NCBI GenBank assembly: GCA_039583695.1
Contig: JAVKSL010000005.1
Location: 14,761 to 78,760 of the forward strand
DNA: 64,000 bases
Direction of reading: 5' to 3'
Origin: JAVKSL01 sp039583695
GTDB taxonomy: Bacteria > Actinomycetota > Acidimicrobiia > Acidimicrobiales > JAJPHD01
Shown here piece after piece: positions 1 to 7,449 of the stretch. The notes under the pieces were generated by a model. The model was given only the letters and a program-made list of their open reading frames with translations. It ran no database searches and was not told where the DNA came from. A program made the translations under genes and the position numbers. Numbering within the stretch: position 1 is the first letter of the stretch; each line of letters opens with the position of its first letter.

Positions 1-2405
1 GTGGTGCCCGGCTCGTAATCGACGCAGGTGCCGAGCCACTCCCGGGCGATGCCGACTAGCTGGGGGAACAGCCAGGGACACTGCGCTCGGTCGTGAACGG
101 CAAACTGCCGCTGCACCAGGGTCTTGGCGATCTGGTAGGCCACCTCCTGCGGCCGGGCGTTGCGGAACTCACCCAGCTCCTGCTCCGCCCCTTCGCCGAC
201 GACCCCCTCAGTGCGGGTCCACAGAGCTACCAGGTCGTGATCGACCCTCAGGCGCGCCTCGGTGTCGAAGGTGACGAATAGCTCCTCGTCGGGCATCTCC
301 ACCCGGTAGCCATCCAGCTTGGGGAAGGCGATGCGGAACTCTTCTCGCTCGGGGAGGGCCTCCACCATCACCGCCGGCGGGCGCGGCGGCGGGGCCGCTA
401 TGGCCCGGTCGCTCGGGATGAAGGCGAACGGTACCCCGTAGACCTCTGCGTACTCCGGCTCGAAGCGGCCCTCCTCGTTCACCGCGTAGCTACGCCGGCG
501 AAGCCCCCGCCCGATGACCTGCTCGCACAGCAACTGGCTGCCGAAGCGGCGGATGCCGAGGATGTGGGTCACAGTGTTGGCGTCCCAACCCTCGGTGAGC
601 ATGGCCACCGACACCACCGCCCGGACCCGCTCGCCGAGGTGGTCCCGCTTGCCGACCGTGTTCATCACCTCCCGGAGCAGGTCCTCGTCGGTGAGCCGCT
701 CCACGTCGGCTCCGGGGTTGCGCCGGCGCATCTCGGACTTGAAGGCGTCGATCTCGCGGGCCGCGGCGCGCTTGAAGTCAGCGCTCATGGCCTCGCCCGA
801 TTCCAGCTGGGCCGAGTCGATCAGCATGGTGCGCTGGTGGGTGACCCACGAGCCGCCCTCCACATTGGATAGCAGGCGCAGCGCTCCCGGTCGCAGCACC
901 GTGGCGCCGTCGGAGCCCTCGACCTCGCCACCCGCGATCCAATCATAGACCAGCTTGGAGACCACCGTGTTGGGACACACGACGATGAAGACCGGGGGTG
1001 GCTCGCCCAGGCCGGCAAGCTCGGCCTCATAGCGGGCGTAGGCGGCCTCATAGCTGCGGTACAGGCTGTGCAGAGCCCCCTCCAGCGCCACCGGGGGCAC
1101 CCAGTGGGTTCCCGGCTCGGCCCGCTTGGAGGCTCGCTTGGGCAGCTGGCCCCCAATCTGGTCCCACAGGTGCAGGTAGACGACCGCCTTGTCCCCGGCG
1201 TCGTCGTCTACGGGGATGCGGGGAAGCTTCACGATCCCCGACTCGATGGCGTCGATGAGCGAGAAGTCACTCACCACCCAGGGGAAGATGTACCCCTCGT
1301 TATAGCCCGAGCCCGACAGGTAGAACGGCGTGGCGGACAGGTCATAGACCGCCTTGATCCCGACCCGGCTCTTGACCGCCCGCAGGCCGTTGAACCAAAC
1401 CCTGGCACCCCGGTTGCGCTCCCGGGCTTCGGGGTCCGGCTCGTCAGCCTCCTCCAAGGGGCGGTCCTGGTAACAGTGGTGCGCCTCGTCGTTGAACACC
1501 ACCACGTCGCCTTTGGGTCCCAAGCCGACGTCTCGCAGCACCCTGGCGACCATCTCGGGTGTGGTCTCGACAAACGGGTCAGCTGCCTTGCCGGCAGTGA
1601 GCAGTTTGCGGGTGTTGGAGGCTACCCCCTTGAGCTCCTTGGCGTCTTTGAGCAAGAAGGCGTGGTAGTTGGTGATCGCCACCTGCGCCTGGCGAAGCCC
1701 CCCCCAGAACTCGGCAGGCACCAGATCGCGCATCTGGTAGTAGTTGCCCTCGTCCTCGGGGTGTAGCACCCGCAGGCGGTCCCTGATGGTGATTCCGGGG
1801 GTGACCACCAAGAAGCGTTTGGCGAAGCGAGCGTCGCTCGGGGTGGCCACCTTGTTGAGGGTCTGCCAGGCGATGAGCATGGCCATCACCACGGTCTTGC
1901 CCGCCCCGGTGGCCATCTTGATACCCACCCGGGGCAGCCCGCCGTTGTGAAGGGCATTCTGAGGGGCCAGGCGGTCCCGAAGGTCTGGGTAGCCGTGGCG
2001 GCCAGCCACCTCGGCCAGGAAGATCGCCGTCTCTGCCGCCTCGCGCTGGCAGAACAGGACGGGGTCGTCCCGCTTGGGAGGTCGGGCCGCCCAGTACTGC
2101 AACAGCTTGCGGGTGACTGGCGTCACCCACGGGTAACCCCGGCCTCGCCACAGGTCCACCTGGTGGCGAACCGAGTTGACTAGGTCGTTCTTTACCCGAC
2201 GCTCGCCGGTGGCATCGAAGTCCAGCGTCTGTTGGGTCCCAGAGCCGTGGCCCTTCTTGGTGAGCGGCACCGGGATGAACGATTCGCTGGGGCGCCGCCC
2301 GGCAACCAGCTCCCCCGTGGGTCCCTTCGGCCCGATCTCGAAGTGGTGCTCAGGAGGGTCGTATGGCGAGTTGATGATCGGATTGTCGATCGCTCCAGTT
2401 GTCAC
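1..2405 (-). CDS. restriction-type DEAD/DEAH helicase-nuclease subunit (BPTD_3080-like), 3' end outside window
   Basis: About 801 residues are visible, reading leftwards off the window edge with no stop. I see a Walker A motif (ATGAGKT, about residue 165-171), a DEAH box (NDEAHH, about 305), an SATP motif III and a motif VI of the form QVIGRGLRR, in the order found in type III restriction Res subunits and their relatives. The N-terminus (NSPY, then GRRPSES) resembles the BPTD_3080 restriction family from memory. The GTG at 2403-2405 is chosen because GAGG lies about 7 bases upstream and it is 23 bases after the stop of the protease gene. Any C-terminal nuclease domain would lie outside the window. 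It probably translocates or cleaves foreign DNA using ATP; specificity cannot be read. The operon with a Clp-fold protease is notable. Confidence 0.85.
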   Translation of the reverse strand, partial: MTTGAIDNPIINSPYDPPEHHFEIGPKGPTGELVAGRRPSESFIPVPLTKKGHGSGTQQTLDFDATGERRVKNDLVNSVRHQVDLWRGRGYPWVTPVTRKLLQYWAARPPKRDDPVLFCQREAAETAIFLAEVAGRHGYPDLRDRLAPQNALHNGGLPRVGIKMATGAGKTVVMAMLIAWQTLNKVATPSDARFAKRFLVVTPGITIRDRLRVLHPEDEGNYYQMRDLVPAEFWGGLRQAQVAITNYHAFLLKDAKELKGVASNTRKLLTAGKAADPFVETTPEMVARVLRDVGLGPKGDVVVFNDEAHHCYQDRPLEEADEPDPEARERNRGARVWFNGLRAVKSRVGIKAVYDLSATPFYLSGSGYNEGYIFPWVVSDFSLIDAIESGIVKLPRIPVDDDAGDKAVVYLHLWDQIGGQLPKRASKRAEPGTHWVPPVALEGALHSLYRSYEAAYARYEAELAGLGEPPPVFIVVCPNTVVSKLVYDWIAGGEVEGSDGATVLRPGALRLLSNVEGGSWVTHQRTMLIDSAQLESGEAMSADFKRAAAREIDAFKSEMRRRNPGADVERLTDEDLLREVMNTVGKRDHLGERVRAVVSVAMLTEGWDANTVTHILGIRRFGSQLLCEQVIGRGLRRRSYAVNEEGRFEPEYAEVYGVPFAFIPSDRAIAAPPPRPPAVMVEALPEREEFRIAFPKLDGYRVEMPDEELFVTFDTEARLRVDHDLVALWTRTEGVVGEGAEQELGEFRNARPQEVAYQIAKTLVQRQFAVHDRAQCPWLFPQLVGIAREWLGTCVDYEPGT

Positions 2406-2428
2406 GACGCCTCGGCCAGCAAGATGTC

Positions 2429-3286
2429 TCAGCTCGCGGGAGGGGACCAGGGACCAGCAGTCTTGGATGCCCTGGTGCCCTCATAAATGCGCTGCTGTCG
2501 CACGAAGTACTTCATCCAGAGCCGCCAGATCAGGCGCCACTGCTCTCCAGCCGGGTCGGCTACCAGCACAGGGAGCCCAGCTCTCTTGGCGTCCTCCGGC
2601 CCGAACACGGCGCCATGGCTGAGTGAAGCATCGATGAGGGGCCTCTTGAGCGTGTCGAATAACGCTTCAACCTCATCGGCCGAGCGTCCGGCCACGCTTC
2701 CTAGGGCCTCCTTGACGAGATCACCGGACCGGCCAAGAGCCGACCGTGCCTGTTGAACCTGGAGAGCGTTTACGTTGGCGAGGAGCGACGCATGGACCGG
2801 GAAAGTCGCCGGCTTCTCCTGGACGGCTTCTTCTGCCGCCGCCACGGCAGCAATCACATCCTTGGCCGGGACCAGGTTGTTCGCGTTCGCGTCGAGGACG
2901 AGCTGTGGGTCCACAGGTCCGAGGTCGCTGGTTGGGCCCATCAAGATGCGGTGTGCGCCGAGGGCGAAGATGGTCCCTGCGCTCTTTGCTCGGTCAGGCA
3001 CCACCACAACGAGTTCCCGACAGCGTGCCTGTACAGAGCGGACCATTCGCAAGGCGGCCTCTCCATCACCGCCAGGAGTGGCAAGCATGACGTGCATGTC
3101 CACGGAGGGGTCTGCATCGTAGAGGAGGTCCTCCAAGAAGTTGACCGAGTAGTCGAGTAGCGCATCGAACACGACAATGAGTCGGCAGTCAAAGGACGCC
3201 TCGTACTGCGCTATCAGTGCCTGGCGAGCGTACCGCTCGGCGTGCTCGGCGTGGAAGAGCGGAGACTGCGTGGGCTCATCGTTCAT
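2429..3286 (-). CDS. SDH-family Clp-fold serine proteinase
   Basis: A 285-residue cytoplasmic protein of the serine dehydrogenase proteinase (SDH_sah) branch of the ClpP/SppA fold. The core contains VVVPDRAKSAGTI followed by ALGA and then MGPTSDLGPVDPQ, where the Ser of AKSAGT is the expected nucleophile and the GPxSDLGPVDPQ segment is the family hallmark. There is no signal peptide or clear membrane segment, unlike true SppA. The ATG overlaps the stop of the 60-residue upstream gene (ATGA), and the helicase gene starts 23 bases after its stop, so the three are probably co-transcribed. Family members are sometimes encoded beside restriction or methyltransferase genes; a defence role here is inference. 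The proteinase fold is well supported, the substrate unknown. Confidence 0.85.
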   Translation of the reverse strand: MNDEPTQSPLFHAEHAERYARQALIAQYEASFDCRLIVVFDALLDYSVNFLEDLLYDADPSVDMHVMLATPGGDGEAALRMVRSVQARCRELVVVVPDRAKSAGTIFALGAHRILMGPTSDLGPVDPQLVLDANANNLVPAKDVIAAVAAAEEAVQEKPATFPVHASLLANVNALQVQQARSALGRSGDLVKEALGSVAGRSADEVEALFDTLKRPLIDASLSHGAVFGPEDAKRAGLPVLVADPAGEQWRLIWRLWMKYFVRQQRIYEGTRASKTAGPWSPPAS

Positions 3287-3465
3287 CCTCGGTGAAGGAG
3301 GAAAGGCCAGCTCTGAGGGGAGGTGGCGGTCTTGCCTTTCCAGCGCTCCGCAGCTACGAGGCGCGCCTGGATCGCGAGGTCAACCTTCTCGGCCCAGTCA
3401 GGGTCCGCGCCCACCGGCGGCTGGATCGCGGGTTCGAGAGCCTGCGCCCCTTCCAACTCCGACAT
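3283..3465 (-). CDS. small 60-residue protein heading the protease-helicase operon
   Basis: Unrecognised protein of 60 residues, acidic at the start and basic at the end, with one predicted helix (about residues 22-45, containing DWAEKVDLAIQAR). It has a very strong ribosome binding site, AGGAGGAGAT directly before the ATG at 3463-3465, and its stop overlaps the start of the proteinase gene as ATGA. Those two facts argue that it is translated and coupled to the downstream pair. No membrane segment or known motif is visible. It could be an adaptor or regulator of the protease, but nothing in the sequence shows that. Confidence 0.6.
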   Translation of the reverse strand: MSELEGAQALEPAIQPPVGADPDWAEKVDLAIQARLVAAERWKGKTATSPQSWPFLLHRG

Positions 3466-3575
3466 ATCTCCTCCTGATGGACGTGGTGGCTACCAACCAA
3501 CGTTAGCTCCTCGCAACCAGCGGGAACACGTCCGGCAACGGTGATGGCAGAGAGCGGGCTGGCGACGTACGTTGT

Positions 3576-3605
3576 GGCGGCCGAGGACGGCCGCTTGCGG
3601 CCGCC
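3576..3605. other. GC-rich inverted repeat between divergent genes
   Basis: GGCGGCC at 3576-3582 is the exact complement of GGCCGCC at 3599-3605, with a 16-base loop that itself contains CGGCCG sequences. It lies in the 206-base interval between the divergent defence operon and the HD-domain gene. It lacks a T-run on either side, so it is a weak terminator candidate and may simply be a structured leader. Confidence 0.3.
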
Positions 3606-3671
3606 CGCAGGCCGCCCTTGATGTAGTAGGGAAGATACTCACAACTGGGTCGGGGGGCGTAACCTGGTGTC

Positions 3672-4220
3672 GTGGGGCTGATCGAGTGGGCGCAGGCGAC
3701 GGCAGGGGAGCACTTGGCTCCGCTGGGGCGCCGATGGGTGCACTCCGAGGGGGTGGCTGGTCGGGCTGAGCGGCTCCTGGCGTTGGTTGGCGGGGACGAC
3801 CGGGACGCGTTGGTAGCCGCCGCGTACCTGCATGATGTGGGGTACGCGCCGGAGCTGGTTGCCACCGGCTTCCATCCGATCGACGGCGCCCGACATCTGC
3901 GCATGCTAGGTCACGAGCGGCTTGCATCCCTGGTCGCCTACCACGGAGCGGCGCTGGAGGAGGCTGAGCTGCGGGATTTGGCCCCTGAGCTTGCTGAGTT
4001 TCCCGAGGAGCACAGCTTGGTGGCGGACATCCTCACCTACTGCGATCTCGCGACGAGCCCGGACGGCACGCGGGTTACGCCTGCCGAGCGCTTGGACGAG
4101 GTCGTACGACGCTATGGACCCGATGACGTGGTGGCTCGTGCGGTGTCGGAGGCGCACGACAGGCTCATGCGCACTGTCGAGCGGGTGGAGGCGCGGCTGC
4201 TCCAGATTGACGTGGACTGA
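3672..4220 (+). CDS. HD-domain phosphohydrolase
   Basis: A 182-residue protein with a GTG start. The metal-binding pattern of the HD superfamily is visible: H24 (RRWVHSEG), the HD pair at 54-55 (AYLHDVGYAP), further histidines near 81 and 91, and an Asp in LTYCDLATSP near 140. Such proteins hydrolyse phosphomonoesters or nucleotides; the substrate here is unknown. No signal peptide or membrane segment. It runs toward the NUDIX gene and the two stop codons are only a few bases apart (convergent). HD, NUDIX and XRE/DUF5919 genes recur together in actinomycete accessory regions, so it may be element cargo, but it could also be a chromosomal neighbour. Confidence 0.8.
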   Translation: MGLIEWAQATAGEHLAPLGRRWVHSEGVAGRAERLLALVGGDDRDALVAAAYLHDVGYAPELVATGFHPIDGARHLRMLGHERLASLVAYHGAALEEAELRDLAPELAEFPEEHSLVADILTYCDLATSPDGTRVTPAERLDEVVRRYGPDDVVARAVSEAHDRLMRTVERVEARLLQIDVD

Positions 4221-4223
4221 TGC

Positions 4224-4697
4224 CTAAGCGATGACGGCCTTGGCGTCAAACCGTAGGTAGTCGCGGATGCGCATCCGGATGGACTCGTGCATCGGCAGCT
4301 CGTCCAGCTGGTCGGGAGCGAAGAACGCAACCTCCGACGACTCCTGCCCAGTGGTGGCCGCGCCGCCGCCGAGGCGACAGGCGAAGCACACCGAGAACTG
4401 CTGGCGGACTTCGCCGTCGGCGTACTCGACCACGTGGTGTGGGTTCGAGTAGACGCCCACGATCCGCTCAGGGTTCACGTCGAAGCCAGTCTCCTCCTTT
4501 ACCTCCCGTACCACCGTCTCGGCGATGCTCTCTCCCGGCTCCATAGCCCCGCCGGGGATTGACCACAGGGAATTGTCAGTGCGGTGATGCAACAGGATGC
4601 GCCCATCGCCGGCGATGACGATGGCCGACGCGGCCGGCACCAGGTTGTTCGCCACCGGTGCGTCGGGCTCGTTGAAGTGCTCGATGCGACCGCTCAT
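4224..4697 (-). CDS. NUDIX hydrolase, Pif-like element protein
   Basis: A 157-residue NUDIX protein. The complete Nudix box lies at about residues 50-72: G50, E56, then REVKEETGF at 64-72, matching GX5EX7REUXEEXGU. The start is set at 4695-4697 because its ATG overlaps the TGA of the upstream XRE gene (ATGA); an ATG 30 bases earlier would lie inside that gene. NUDIX enzymes cleave nucleoside diphosphates linked to another group. In pSAM2 the immunity factor Pif is a NUDIX-domain protein that blocks transfer between element-carrying cells, so the location in an AICE-like element suggests the same role, but metabolic cargo is possible. Confidence 0.85.
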   Translation of the reverse strand: MSGRIEHFNEPDAPVANNLVPAASAIVIAGDGRILLHHRTDNSLWSIPGGAMEPGESIAETVVREVKEETGFDVNPERIVGVYSNPHHVVEYADGEVRQQFSVCFACRLGGGAATTGQESSEVAFFAPDQLDELPMHESIRMRIRDYLRFDAKAVIA

Positions 4698-5455
4698 GGC
4701 TGTGCGATCGGCGTCGTGGTGGCCCATACGCGCTCGAAGTGGCCCACCAGATTGTCGAACAGGCCACCATCGTAGGCACGGCGGAGGTGGAGGAGCGGCG
4801 CCTGGAAGCCCGGCATAGCGAAGAGGTGCGGGGTGACGAACATTGCATTGTCGACTCGGAAGATCGAGTTGTACATGGGCGTGGCGTGGTAACGCACTTC
4901 GATGCCCGGACGGTCGGCTAGTGACCTCATGTGAACCAGGGTCGTACGGATGCGATGGGGCATCGTGCCGCCAAGACCCTCTTCGCCGTCTCTGGCAGCC
5001 ACGACCGCCGAGTCAGGATCGGCCAGCGCGATGCGGACCCCGCAAGACCGGCGGGCCTTCTCGATGAGCAGGTCGCACAGACCCACGTGGTCCTCCGGAA
5101 GGAATTGCATCGCGTAGCCGAGCAAGTCGATCCGAGCCCTACCTGCCGACAACAGGTCCCACCACGCCAGCCGCGGTGCTTCGGCCCGGTGCGCCCAGGC
5201 AGCGACGATCTCGTCCCGAGCGCCGGACAAGCAGGCACCGTTTGACTCCGGGTCGACTCGAGGCACGTCCCAGAGGTCTGGCACCTCCTTGCCTAGGCAC
5301 TCTGCGGCCAGGCGCTGGTGGCGGGGATGAGGCTTCACGCCCTCGGCCAGCCATCGCTGAGCGGACTTTGGGTCCACTCCCACCGATTCAGCCAGGGCCT
5401 CCGCTGTCATGCCGGCATTGCGGAGGGCTTCTCGGAGGCGGTCGTTGCCAGCCAC
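4694..5455 (-). CDS. XRE-type helix-turn-helix regulator with C-terminal DUF5919-like domain
   Basis: A 253-residue protein with a GTG start. Residues about 5-60 form a helix-turn-helix (LREALRNAGMTAEALAESV followed by a QRWLAEG recognition region). The rest resembles the DUF5919 domain found C-terminal to XRE domains in Streptomyces regulators. It is divergent from the replication/transfer genes across a 177-base intergenic region that holds a perfect palindrome (5515-5530), the likely operator. It is translationally coupled to the NUDIX gene. It probably represses or activates the element's rep-tra operon and its own transcription, as KorSA or Pra do in pSAM2; the exact analogue cannot be assigned. 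Confidence 0.8.
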   Translation of the reverse strand: MAGNDRLREALRNAGMTAEALAESVGVDPKSAQRWLAEGVKPHPRHQRLAAECLGKEVPDLWDVPRVDPESNGACLSGARDEIVAAWAHRAEAPRLAWWDLLSAGRARIDLLGYAMQFLPEDHVGLCDLLIEKARRSCGVRIALADPDSAVVAARDGEEGLGGTMPHRIRTTLVHMRSLADRPGIEVRYHATPMYNSIFRVDNAMFVTPHLFAMPGFQAPLLHLRRAYDGGLFDNLVGHFERVWATTTPIAQP

Positions 5456-5514
5456 ATTCCCATCTTGTCACTTCAACGCCGGACGCGCACGACATCGCTC
5501 AGGCGACGTTTCCG

Positions 5515-5530
5515 GACGTTCAGGAACGTC
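5515..5530. promoter_or_regulatory. palindromic operator candidate between XRE gene and rep-tra operon
   Basis: GACGTTC at 5515-5521 and GAACGTC at 5524-5530 form a perfect 7-base inverted repeat with a 2-base spacer. A related half-site, GACGTTTCC, lies just upstream near 5505. The position, 60 bases from the XRE start and 103 bases from the first transfer gene, fits an operator used by the divergent XRE regulator. The factor is inferred. Confidence 0.5.
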
Positions 5531-5632
5531 TCCAGACATCCCACGAACGGGGTTCTCCTGTCTCCCTCATGTGGCGCACGCTGGGTGTATCCAAACACAA
5601 AAGCCCCAGAGGGGGCGGAAGGAGCAACGACA

Positions 5633-5971
5633 ATGAAGCTGCCCATCGACACAACAGGGATGACCTTCCTTGCCGCCGGAACACCTGAGCCGGTGCTGGA
5701 TTTCGAGACGAAGCAGCCCAAGGCCGACGAGAACGGTGAGCCCATCTTTGCCGTGCAGGTCGTCGTGCTGGCCGAAGGTGGCGCCGATGTGATCGGCGTC
5801 AAGGTTGCCGGCCAACCGAAGGGGGTCGGTCAGGGAACCAGCGTCCGTCTTACGGGACTGGTGGCGTCACCGTGGGCGATGAACGACCGTAGCGGGGTCG
5901 CCTTCCGGGCTTCGCGCATCGAAGCGACCACCAACGGCACCGGAACCGGCGCCGGCCGGGTCACGGCGTAG
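5633..5971 (+). CDS. small conserved AICE protein, first gene of the rep-tra operon
   Basis: A 112-residue soluble protein beginning MKLPIDTTGMTF, chosen over longer alternatives because AGGAG lies 8 bases upstream of this ATG and upstream sequence is intergenic. Its pattern (a start of the PIDTTG type, then TPEPVLDFETKQPKADENG, a beta-rich middle and a RSGVAFRA segment near the end) matches, from memory, the unnamed protein encoded just before the FtsK-like gene in Streptomyces integrative elements. The compact, beta-rich predicted fold could be OB-like, but no function is established. It is followed by a small membrane protein and the translocase. Confidence 0.75.
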   Translation: MKLPIDTTGMTFLAAGTPEPVLDFETKQPKADENGEPIFAVQVVVLAEGGADVIGVKVAGQPKGVGQGTSVRLTGLVASPWAMNDRSGVAFRASRIEATTNGTGTGAGRVTA

Positions 5972-5984
5972 GGGGCGGGTCCCG

Positions 5985-6119
5985 ATGAAGCTCAAGGTCC
6001 TCCTTGTCCTGATCGTCCTGGTGGCCCTCTTCCCGATGGTGTTCATCGACGCCGCCCAGGGGGCGCTGCACGCCGTCCTGGTCACGTTCAATCAGCTGCT
6101 CGGGTCCTCCCATGGGTGA
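5985..6119 (+). CDS. 44-residue membrane protein of the element
   Basis: A short open frame with ATG at 5985, 13 bases after the preceding stop and with a purine-rich GGGGGCGGG upstream. It encodes a Lys-start peptide with one strongly hydrophobic helix (about residues 3-23, LKVLLVLIVLVALFPMVFI) and a short polar tail. Its stop overlaps the start of the FtsK-like gene by 8 bases, implying coupled translation. AICEs commonly encode such single-span peptides next to the translocase, where they may help anchor or spread the transfer complex; that role is inference. Confidence 0.65.
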   Translation: MKLKVLLVLIVLVALFPMVFIDAAQGALHAVLVTFNQLLGSSHG

Positions 6120-7449
6120 GCCCGCAGAGCTACCAGCGCTGTCCCTCATCGGGACCCTCGCCCGAACCGTTTGGGGCTGGAGGGTGGAGCTGGTATTTGC
6201 CGGCGCCACCCTCCTGGCCCGGTCAGCCCTCGAAAGCTACCTCGGCCCTCCACTGGCGTGGCTGGTTGTCGGGGCGCTGTGGGTGGCGGCCGTGGCCGTT
6301 TCCCCCACCCGGCGTCTCATTATCTGCATCCTTCACCGGGCCGGCGTGCGCCGGCAGTGGTCCAATGCCGTTCGGCGCGCCCATGTTGGGATGTTCGCGG
6401 ATCGGTTGCCGCGGGTCATCAGCATCCGCGAGGTTCCCGCAGGTGACTCCTTGGTCGTCTCGATGCCGCCGGGCGCTGGCGTCTACGACTTGGCCACGGC
6501 CACCGAACCGATAGCGGCATTGCTGGCCGTGAGAGATGTCAGAGTGACCAGGGATCCGGCGAACGCCAGGCTTGCCTCGGTCGTGATCGTGAGGCGCGAC
6601 CCGCTGTCGGGTACGGTGGCGCTGCCGTGGCCCCACGCTGACGCCGATCGGCTCAGCCTGTGGGGGCCCATCCCGGTCGGCGTGGGCGAGGACGGCCTGG
6701 TGCGCTACGTCTCGCTGCCGGAGCGCAACGTTCTGCTCGGCGGGGAGCCAGGCGCGGGTAAGTCGGCGGCACTCTCCCTCCTTGTCGCCACGGCCGCACT
6801 CGACCCGGAGGTGAAGCTCTGGCTGTTCGACGGCAAGCTCGTGGAGCTGGCAACGTGGGCCGGCTGCGCGGAACACTCGGTCGGAGTGAGCGTGGTCGAG
6901 GCCATCGATGTCCTGCGCCAGCTTCAGCGGGAGATGGAGCACCGATACTTCTCGCTCCTGGCCAGCCGCCGGCGCAAAGTCACACCCGGTGACGGTAACG
7001 ATCTGCACGTCGTGGTCTGCGATGAGCTCGCCCACTATCTGAGCGCCCCGGACCGCAAGGAGCGGGCCGAGTTCACCGAGCTGATGCGGGACCTGGTCTC
7101 AAGGGGCAGGGCCGCCGGCGTCATCGTGGTGGCCGCCACTCAGAAGCCCTCGGGAGACATCATCCCCACGTCGCTCAGGGACCTCTTTGGATTCAGGTGG
7201 GCGATGCGATGCTCGACGCCCCAGGCCTCGGACACGATCCTTGGCCAAGGTTGGGCAACGGCGGGCTATTCAGCCGCGGAGATCGACGCCAGCTGTCGAG
7301 GCGTCGGCTACCTCCTCCATGAGGGGGGCCGGCCGGTCCGGCTCCGGGCGCACTACCTGGACGACGACACGCTGGTAGCACTAGCCCAGAGAGCAGAGGC
7401 GGTGCGTCGGGGATGGTCGGCGGGCGGTCCGGAAAAGGGAAGATCATGA
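6112..7449 (+). CDS. FtsK/SpoIIIE-type conjugal DNA translocase (TraSA-like)
   Basis: A 445-residue protein. Two hydrophobic stretches within residues about 25-70 are likely membrane segments. The motor domain carries Walker A GGEPGAGKSA (about 210-219) and Walker B VVVCDEL (about 300-306), followed by an arginine-rich segment (LVSRGRAAGVIVVAATQKPS) typical of FtsK/SpoIIIE motors. In Streptomyces elements one such hexameric ATPase moves double-stranded DNA between mycelial cells. It is shorter than chromosomal FtsK and sits between the small membrane protein and RepSA, as in pSAM2 relatives. Its stop overlaps the Rep start (ATGA). The sequence appears intact. Confidence 0.85.
   Translation: MGEPAELPALSLIGTLARTVWGWRVELVFAGATLLARSALESYLGPPLAWLVVGALWVAAVAVSPTRRLIICILHRAGVRRQWSNAVRRAHVGMFADRLPRVISIREVPAGDSLVVSMPPGAGVYDLATATEPIAALLAVRDVRVTRDPANARLASVVIVRRDPLSGTVALPWPHADADRLSLWGPIPVGVGEDGLVRYVSLPERNVLLGGEPGAGKSAALSLLVATAALDPEVKLWLFDGKLVELATWAGCAEHSVGVSVVEAIDVLRQLQREMEHRYFSLLASRRRKVTPGDGNDLHVVVCDELAHYLSAPDRKERAEFTELMRDLVSRGRAAGVIVVAATQKPSGDIIPTSLRDLFGFRWAMRCSTPQASDTILGQGWATAGYSAAEIDASCRGVGYLLHEGGRPVRLRAHYLDDDTLVALAQRAEAVRRGWSAGGPEKGRS

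Noticed and set aside
3400..3680. Left attachment-site copy of the tRNA-Lys 3' end
   Set aside because: GGTTCGAGAG at 3431-3440 looks T-arm-like but the flanks do not match the tRNA 3' half, so it is a chance similarity.
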